Below are positions 23,822-29,027 of a stretch of 29,027 nucleotides of DNA, piece after piece (positions within the stretch are counted from its first letter, which is position 1; each line of letters begins with the position of its first letter). The stretch is taken from NCBI GenBank assembly GCA_043816955.1, contig JBDRHL010000006.1, positions 1 through 29,027 of the forward strand, read 5' to 3'. The notes under the pieces were generated by a model. The model searched no databases. It was not told the origin of the DNA and saw only the letters and a list, made by a program, of their open reading frames with translations. A program made the position numbers and the translations under genes. Source of the stretch: JBDRHL01 sp043816955. Its GTDB lineage: Bacteria > Planctomycetota > Phycisphaerae > Sedimentisphaerales > CAYZTY01.

Positions 23822-25156
23822 TCATCGTTTCGCTACATTTCGGTATATAGAGTGAACAGCTCGTGGGTGTGGAAGTGGATAGCGTTCCAGCATCTCCGTA
23901 AAGCGTGGCCAGTCAATGTAGCTACGTTGCGAACGGTGACTAAGCCACTTCTTCCATATCCGCTTGACCTCGTAATGAAAACAACGCAAGGCGTTAGTAT
24001 TTCCGGTAATGCCGTAATACTCATAATGCCCCCGTAGTTTCTTAACAAGTGTCTGGTGTTGTTCACGTACCTTCTGGTGCCGATGAGTCTTGCACCATTG
24101 ATTGATTGCATGTAACGAACGGCTGAATCTTTGCTGTGAAGTCTTACGTTTCACAACCCAGTAGCCTCGCCTTGACCTGGCCCAGTAATGGGTAAAACCC
24201 AGTAGGTCAAACGCCCTTTTCCCGTCTGAAGATTTATTCTGAGTAGGTGGGCGGAATTTAACCACACAAGTTTTCATCGGATGAAGCGTCAACCCGAATC
24301 GGCCAAAACGTTTTGGTAAAACGTCCAGCACACGTTGAGCATCTTCTTCATGCGAAAACACCATTACCGCATCGTCCGCATAGCGGGTCAGAAATGCCTG
24401 GCCTTTCATATGCGGTTTGACTTCACGTTCAAACCATGTATCCAGCACATAATGCAGATATACGTTTGAAAGTATGGGTGAAATCACCCCGCCTTGTGGT
24501 GAGCCATCTTCCGGTCGCTTTATGCAACCCTCTTCAAAGACACCAGCTTTCAGCCATTTGCCTATCAATCGGTTCAACACTCCGTCCTGTACCCTTTGGC
24601 GTAAGAAGTTACGCAGATGAGTATGATTCATCGTGTCGAAAAACTTCCGGATGTCCAACTCCAGTATCCAGCCACCCTTCGTCGCCATTATCTGGTCTCT
24701 CATGGATTCCAAAGCCTTGTGAGCCGACCGGCCTGGTCGAAAGCCATACGAGCAGTCCAGAAAGTCTTGCTCATAAATTGCTTCCAGCACCATAGTCACC
24801 GCCCTTTGAAGAATCTTATCCTCAAAGGTTGGAATTCCGATGGGGCGAGTTTCGTTTCGACTCGTCCCTTTCGGAATGTGTACTCGCCGTACCGGTGGGG
24901 CCTTATACGTACCAGACTTGGCTCGGTTTAACAGCAACTGAAGGTTTTCCTCCAAGTTCGCTGCATAAGCTTCAGCCGTTTGTCCATCTACGCCAACCGC
25001 ACCGTCTTTACGGGTACGCCGGTAGGCTTCATATAGCCAATCCATGTCGATGAAGTAGGCCAGAGATGTAAATCCCATCTCAGGGTTCTGCTTCGCCAAT
25101 TCCACTATCCGTTGCAGTTTCGTTGACATGGTTGTGAGTTTCGATGCACTCGCCAT
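23822..25156 (-). CDS. ltrA: Group II intron reverse transcriptase/maturase
   Basis: A 444-residue intron-encoded protein. Residues about 50-300 are the reverse transcriptase: RPIGIPTFEDKILQRAV, CSYGFRPGRSAHKAL, ELDIRKFFDTMNH, GSPQGGVISPILSNVYLH and the catalytic YADD at 259-262. Residues about 320-440 are the GIIM maturase domain (LRGHYEYYGITGN, then WLSHRSQRSYIDW and YPLPHPRAVHSIY). No HNH endonuclease domain follows, so target cleavage would rely on nicks or on replication forks. All core motifs are intact, suggesting a recently active element. Start ATG 25156 has GGAGT 5-6 nt before it. It helps its intron splice and reverse-transcribes it into new DNA sites. Confidence 0.96.
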   Translation of the reverse strand: MASASKLTTMSTKLQRIVELAKQNPEMGFTSLAYFIDMDWLYEAYRRTRKDGAVGVDGQTAEAYAANLEENLQLLLNRAKSGTYKAPPVRRVHIPKGTSRNETRPIGIPTFEDKILQRAVTMVLEAIYEQDFLDCSYGFRPGRSAHKALESMRDQIMATKGGWILELDIRKFFDTMNHTHLRNFLRQRVQDGVLNRLIGKWLKAGVFEEGCIKRPEDGSPQGGVISPILSNVYLHYVLDTWFEREVKPHMKGQAFLTRYADDAVMVFSHEEDAQRVLDVLPKRFGRFGLTLHPMKTCVVKFRPPTQNKSSDGKRAFDLLGFTHYWARSRRGYWVVKRKTSQQRFSRSLHAINQWCKTHRHQKVREQHQTLVKKLRGHYEYYGITGNTNALRCFHYEVKRIWKKWLSHRSQRSYIDWPRFTEMLERYPLPHPRAVHSIYRNVAKR

Positions 25157-25751
25157 GTTTCACTCCAAAGGTTCGATGATTCGGTATCCCCTTCCCTTCA
25201 CAGGGTCCTCTGGGGCGAGTTCCCCTGCTTCAACGGTACTATGAGATGCTCCGACTCCCTGCCATCCTTCCCGCCGCACTTCGTTTCCTTCGCTTGGCGG
25301 TACCACACCTGCGTTGCCGTTTCGTTTCTCCCATCAGGCTGCAACGCTTGCCTGTAGGCCAGGGGTTTTGGATGCCGGTTTCCCCGTTCCGGCCTTTTTG
25401 TAGATGTGGAGACGATAGGGTCTCTCAGGTTCCTGGAGAACCCCTGTGTACATGCCCTGCTCTTCTCCGACCCCGGTGGGACCGAACACGCCAGGCCAAT
25501 TTCAGCGTGTCGATGCTGCCTTCCGCAACTACTACGTCGTCGGCTCCCACAAAATTGGACTTTCGAGGCTCAATTACACGGCCTGCACACTCGCTGTCTA
25601 CGCTTCGCAGCATGGGTCACCCCATAACCACGCAAGACTCGCTTCCGGCTGCTGGCCAGCTTTGCCAGGTGGGGTTGGTTACCCACTGGGTTCTATTGAA
25701 AGGTTTCAATTATTCATAAAATCCTCCTTTCCCAGGCTTTGCCTGACGCAC
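25157..25751 (-). ncRNA. 5' structural part of the group II intron (domains I-III and start of IV) with candidate EBS1/EBS2
   Basis: About 595 nt of structured, non-coding intron sequence. AGTAGTT at 25527-25533 (intron nt 219-225) can pair over seven positions, one a G.U wobble, with the last seven exon bases AACTATT (25752-25758), a candidate EBS1-IBS1. CCATG at 25611-25615 can pair with CATGG in the exon (25761-25765), a candidate EBS2-IBS2, though this pair is short and palindromic. No credible protein is encoded in this stretch despite several open frames. Confidence 0.6.
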
Positions 25752-27240
25752 AATAGTTTTCCATGGCAGCAGTTGCACGGTCGGGCAGGTACACACTAAG
25801 TAAACCTTGAGATGGGAAAATACGGTCTGCACCTTTTATTTTTGCAAATCGATCCTGCAAAACACCAGGCTGGCTGATAAGACTCTCAGAGTCAGAAGCA
25901 ATAAACCATGTATCTTCGCCGGGAGTGAGAACAAGCCTTGAGAAAACTTTTTCAAGTGTTAGTTTTGTCGAGGCTCCGAGATTAATCAGTTCGGTGCCCA
26001 TGATATTTTCTCCCCCCGCTATGCAGACCGCAAGTACGCCGTCTGTGGTTAAAGACTCTCTGATCTGGCGATAAAACTCAACTGTATAATATCGATTGAG
26101 GACTGAGCCGGTTGCATCAGGTAGATTAATAATCACAATATCGAAAAGCTGCTGTTTTCTGGTCAGCAATAACCGGACATCGCCGGCAAAAGGCTGAAAT
26201 CGCGGGTCGTCGATTTTAAGCTCCGCTGGGACATAACGATTAACCTTCCATACATATTCGCTGTCAGAATGTGTCCAGCTTACCACCTGAATCTGAGGCA
26301 GTTGCAAAAATTGACGACAGATTCCTAATCCTGAGCCGACAACGAGAATATTTTTGGCATCGGGTTTCTGACACAGGCTGATAGCTGCTATTTTGCCTGC
26401 GGCGGCTTCGGCCGGCAGCGATTCGCAAATGCTGCCTTGGCATAAAACCGTCCACTGGCTCTGGTATACCCCATAAAGGTATTCGGCCTGAGCTGTCTGA
26501 AACGAACCTCTTAAAGAATCAGCGGGAAGCAGTTTACTCCATTTCACAATCCTGATATAACGCATTAAGACTCTGTCAGCACCAGCGACAAAAAGAAGCA
26601 GAACACAAAGCGGGATTAGAGACATAAGTATCACTCTGATTTTTGCTTTTGAATTTTGCCATGATTTGACAAGCTGAACCAAGAACACTGAGGTAGAAAG
26701 CAATAACGCGAGTATAAGAAATATCCTGCCTGGACTTACACCGAGAGTCAAAAGTAATGTTACGCCCAGCCCGCCTAAAAAGGAGCCTATAGCCTCAATG
26801 AGATACACCTGCGATACGGGTTGTTTATACTCTGTTTTAATCCAGCGACAGACAATGGGAAAGAGCATTCCTGTAATAATGCTGACCGGAATATTGACCA
26901 CTATCGATAGAAGCAAAATAGACGATACCGGCAAAAGGGCATACGATTCTATGCCTGCCAATTCTCTGGCCTGGATAATCAATATCAATTCCAGTATGAA
27001 AGCAGGCAAATAACCCAGGAACAAAAACTCTATGTTGGCAAGTAGTTTTTCAGCAAGAGCCGGTATCTTATTAACAAATATTGCGCCAAGGCCGACCCAT
27101 ACAAACCAGGAAGCGAAGAAGAGCCCCACGCTTATATCATTGCCCTCAAAGGTGGTCAGAAATTCACGAAAAAGCAAACTCTGAGCTACGATAGTAAAAA
27201 AACCGTAACTAAATATCAGCAAATTGCGGGCAATTTTCAT
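25752..27240 (-). CDS. 5' exon of the giant membrane protein: spermidine-synthase-like polytopic/methyltransferase-fold module
   Basis: Residues 1-496 of a protein that continues after the group II intron. Residues about 5-230 hold about seven hydrophobic helices, opening with NLLIFSYGFFTIVAQSLLFR and then FEGNDISVGLFFASW, typical of large membrane-bound spermidine-synthase-like proteins. Residues about 250-490 form a Rossmann-type aminopropyl/methyltransferase fold: the nucleotide-binding loop is ILVVGSGLG (298-306), and NLPDATGSVLNRYYTVEFY (372-390) stands where polyamine synthases have their Asp-containing active-site segment. Whether the substrate is decarboxylated SAM, SAM or nothing is unknown. 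Without splicing the frame ends at 25714 after a few intron-coded residues. The start codon overlaps the stop of the AMMECR1-family gene (ATGA), so the two are coupled. Base composition is more AT-rich than the housekeeping genes. Confidence 0.85.
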
Positions 27241-27569
27241 TTTTCACTTTCACCCAAAACGTCCGCTTGGAATACTAAAAAACTCGCACCTTCTTTCCAG
27301 GAATCGCTGGGTAATCCCGCCTTCATTGACAAATGTGTTAGTGTCGTCTCTAAATCCCAGCCTTGTTCTGGCGGAACCTGGGGCAGGAATACAGCCGAGC
27401 GACCATTTTTGTTCAAAACAATACCGTCTATACCTATTCTAATATCCTGCCGGTTGGTAATTGGCTGGGGCGCTGTTAACACAGATATCTCGATGGTAAT
27501 ATCGTTGCATTCCGCTATTGTTAAGGGTTGGAAACGTCTGTCATTTACACAGGCATTGATGGCATGAAC
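27237..27569 (-). pseudogene. AMMECR1-family protein, 5' part removed by an IS256-family insertion
   Basis: About 110 C-terminal residues of an AMMECR1-domain protein remain. The frame reads HAINACVNDRRFQPLTIAEC, then IEISVLTAPQPI and IGIDGIVLNKNGRSAVFLPQ, and then PEQGWDLETTLTHLSMKAGL, all matching the family order. Upstream the frame runs into insertion-sequence DNA, so the first 70-80 residues (with the conserved RGCIG region) should lie beyond the right edge of the window. AMMECR1 is the A component of the widespread AMMECR1-Memo-radical SAM set whose function in bacteria is not established. The 3' end overlaps the giant membrane-protein gene by 4 nt. The fragment is unlikely to be functional as sequenced, although an IS-derived start could express it. 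Confidence 0.85.
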
Positions 27570-27605
27570 TTGTCCCATCCATAGTTGGAGGTTGAAAAAA
27601 GCAAT
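27566..27605 (+). repeat. Left terminal inverted repeat of the IS256-family element
   Basis: The core TAGTTGGAGGTT is shared perfectly with the right end. Outward there is TTGTCCC after a five-base mismatched stretch; inward the two ends share ATGGC-ACTCC-like sequence with a gap. Confidence 0.7.
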
Positions 27606-27676
27606 GGCTACTCCGGCCTGATTTTTAGATAATATCAGGTCAGACAATAACTTAAACTTTTTTGAAAGGAGTAGCC

Positions 27677-28972
27677 ATGCAAAAGAAATTGTACAAAATC
27701 GCAAACAAAAATGACAGTCGAAAAATTGCAGAATTCTTGAGCAAGGATGGGCAGATATTACTGCCGTTCCTCGATTTAATCTGCAATACTGAACAGGCGG
27801 TTGATGAAATGATCGACATAGTCGGTAAAGGGGCTATCGAAGCAGTGCTTCTTTTGAGTGCCCAGCAGGTCGCTGGCCCCAAACAACCTGGGAAAGTCAA
27901 AGGACAAACAGGCTGGCATGGACGACAACAAGGTGTTGTCTCATTAAGCCAGCGAAAGCTACGTATCGAAAAGCCCCGGCTGCGTAAAAAAGGCAAAGGT
28001 GTCGGCAAGGAAGTGGCTATTCCAGCCTATGAAGCAATGGTGATGAATAGCCGTCTTGGTTCGAGGATACTGGAAATTTTAATGAAAGGTGTTTCGACAC
28101 GAAAGTATAAAGACATTCTGCCGGAAATGGTTGATACAGTTGGCGTAAGTAAATCACAAATCAGTCGGGAATTTATCACCGCCAGCGAGAAACATCTCAA
28201 GCAACTCTGTGAGCGACAGTTTAATGACAGGGATATCCTGGCTATCTATATTGACGGGATTCAGTTTGGAGATTGCCACGTTATTGTGGCTTTAGGCGTT
28301 GATTCCGGCGGTTCTAAGCACATTCTGGGGCTTCGTGAGGGCAGCAGTGAAAACAGTCGAGTAGCTACTGACCTTCTCAATGATATAGTTGAACGAGGCG
28401 TCAAACCGGACCGTCTTCGGCTGTTTGTGATTGACGGAAGCAAGGCATTGCGCTGTGCGATTGACGCTGTTTACGGCTCTAAGAATCCTGTGCAGCGTTG
28501 CCGTAACCATAAGATTCGCAATGTGCTCGGTTATCTTCCAGAGGATCAGAAAGACCAGGCCAAATGTGCGATGAAGTCGGCGTTTTCGATGGAAGCAAAG
28601 AAAGGCAAGCAGAAGCTGAAACAATTGGCCAAATGGCTTGAGCAGGAATATCCATCTGCAATGAGCAGCTTGCTTGAGGGCTTAGATGAGATGTTTACTA
28701 TCAATAAACTTGGTCTTCCAAAGACACTGTGTCGTTGTCTTAGTTCGACTAATGTGATTGAGTCGCCGAACAGTGGTATCCGCAGCCGTACGCATCGTGT
28801 GAAGAACTGGCAGGACCATGGAATGGTTGTCCGATGGGTAGCTGCTTCGCTGTTGGATATGGAGCAGCGGTTCAAGCGGATCATGGGCTATCAACAGTTG
28901 TGGATGTTGGAAGCAAAGCTGAAAGAGTTAGCTGAAGAAGAAAGAATTGACGGAAACTCAAGGGTAGCGTAA
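27677..28972 (+). CDS. IS256-family transposase (DDE, mutator type)
   Basis: A 431-residue transposase. The N-terminal region contains a helix-turn-helix-like stretch (TVGVSKSQISREF). The catalytic DDE triad is visible as Asp193 in IYIDGIQFGD, Asp253 in RLFVIDGSKAL and Glu362 in SSTNVIESPNSGIR, with the RCRNHKIRNVLGYLP segment characteristic of the family between the second Asp and Glu. All motifs are intact, so the element may be active. ATG 27677 is preceded by AAAGGAG (27665-27671), and this start is preferred to the in-frame TTG at 27662, which contains that ribosome-binding site. It is transcribed opposite to the interrupted gene. Confidence 0.96.
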   Translation: MQKKLYKIANKNDSRKIAEFLSKDGQILLPFLDLICNTEQAVDEMIDIVGKGAIEAVLLLSAQQVAGPKQPGKVKGQTGWHGRQQGVVSLSQRKLRIEKPRLRKKGKGVGKEVAIPAYEAMVMNSRLGSRILEILMKGVSTRKYKDILPEMVDTVGVSKSQISREFITASEKHLKQLCERQFNDRDILAIYIDGIQFGDCHVIVALGVDSGGSKHILGLREGSSENSRVATDLLNDIVERGVKPDRLRLFVIDGSKALRCAIDAVYGSKNPVQRCRNHKIRNVLGYLPEDQKDQAKCAMKSAFSMEAKKGKQKLKQLAKWLEQEYPSAMSSLLEGLDEMFTINKLGLPKTLCRCLSSTNVIESPNSGIRSRTHRVKNWQDHGMVVRWVAASLLDMEQRFKRIMGYQQLWMLEAKLKELAEEERIDGNSRVA

Positions 28973-28987
28973 ACTATGATAAATGGA

Positions 28988-29026
28988 GTGGCCATTCAAA
29001 CCTCCAACTACGATCGGGACAACGTC
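28988..29026 (-). repeat. Right terminal inverted repeat of the IS256-family element
   Basis: The complement of the left end: AACCTCCAACTA (28999-29010) then GGGACAA (29016-29022). The window ends one base after the recognisable similarity, so the flanking target duplication cannot be seen. Confidence 0.7.
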
Positions 29027-29027
29027 T

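Larger units (their letters stand above)
23742..25751 (-). mobile_element. Group II intron with internal reverse transcriptase, inserted in frame in the giant gene
   Basis: A 2,010-nt element on the minus strand. The 5' end is GTGCGTCAGG, matching the GUGYG start of group II introns, and the 3' end is CCCGAC, obeying the terminal AY rule. Domain V and domain VI lie directly before the 3' end, and the reverse transcriptase sits between domain I-III sequence and domain V. The 5' exon ends AAAACTATT and the 3' exon begins CGGACG; ligation gives ...MENY-S-DADLPDS... in one frame. Other nearby 3' ends ending in AC lead to early stops, which supports this boundary. Candidate EBS1 and EBS2 match the exon ends. 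The element is mobile RNA that should splice out of the message, restoring the host protein. Confidence 0.9.
27566..29027. mobile_element. IS256-family insertion sequence (right end at or beyond the window edge)
   Basis: The element carries one transposase gene between imperfect terminal inverted repeats. Its left end interrupts the AMMECR1-family gene. The two ends share TAGTTGGAGGTT (27582-27593 and the complement of 28999-29010) and, further out, TTGTCCC. Similarity continues to about 27566 on the left and 29026 on the right. The exact ends and a target duplication cannot be read because the window stops at the right end. Confidence 0.85.

Noticed and set aside
23696..23824. CTCGAATCAT present twice, in the 3' exon (23696-23705) and near domain V of the intron (23815-23824), with a similar string near 1689
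   Set aside because: A ten-base match without wider similarity; the predicted splice sites do not fall at these copies, so it is taken as chance.
25714..25751. The C-terminal residues after MENY in the unspliced frame
   Set aside because: They are coded by the first bases of the group II intron (GTGCG...) and are not part of the host protein.
1..29027. CRISPR arrays, tRNA or rRNA genes
   Set aside because: No regularly spaced repeats, and no tRNA or rRNA signature recognised while reading both strands; a covariance search was not possible.

Overview
The window looks like a chromosomal contig from a planctomycete, most likely class Phycisphaerae (Sedimentisphaerales-like). The best marker is a secreted right-handed beta-helix protein that ends in a block typical of that group (DYHL..SGRWDP, CIDAGDP, NGDRINMGAYGRTE) followed by a type I dockerin repeat. 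A pilin-like FTLVELLVV protein with a C-terminal DGH-type tail is also typical of PVC bacteria. The taxonomy is inferred from protein style only; no rRNA gene is present.

Layout. 0-5.2 kb: the tail of an unknown gene, a DeoR-family regulator broken by a frameshift in a G8 run, then on the minus strand a GNAT acetyltransferase and the beta-helix/dockerin protein, and on the plus strand alanine racemase (alr). 5.3-9.9 kb, minus strand: a closely spaced set of a DUF1805 protein, an exported protein with an Ada-like Cys/His domain, a C45-type acyltransferase/peptidase and a URO-D/methyltransferase-like protein, followed by a pseudopilin. 9.9-10.5 kb: an O6-alkylguanine-DNA alkyltransferase (ogt). 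10.6-16.0 kb, plus strand: a housekeeping run pheA-tpiA-secG-yicC-gmk-rpoZ-coaC-coaB, with CoaC and CoaB as separate proteins. 16.0-21.2 kb, minus strand: aldo/keto reductase-purB-pyrE-ptsP (a GAF-linked PTS enzyme I), which meets coaB tail to tail with a 38-bp overlap.

21.3-29.0 kb is the accessory and most interesting part. It holds one very large gene for a membrane redox protein: a spermidine-synthase-like polytopic and methyltransferase-fold module, a second polytopic module, an FMN-binding domain and NosR/NapH-like 4Fe-4S membrane segments. The gene is split by a 2,010-nt group II intron (23742-25751) carrying its own reverse transcriptase. Both intron ends, candidate EBS/IBS pairings, domain V and domain VI with a bulged branch-point A can be read, and removing the intron joins the two exons in frame. 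The gene overlaps by ATGA the end of an AMMECR1-family gene whose 5' part has been displaced by an IS256-family element reaching the right edge of the window. A second homopolymer frameshift (A9) lies near the 3' end of the large gene; correcting it gives a protein of about 1,295 residues.

The AMMECR1 plus giant aminopropyltransferase-like/flavin/iron-sulfur pair is the best candidate here for an undescribed system. It appears to have been hit by an intron, an insertion sequence and a possible frameshift. The two frameshifts both sit in homopolymers and both correspond to one extra base, so assembly or sequencing error is a serious alternative to real phase variation or decay.
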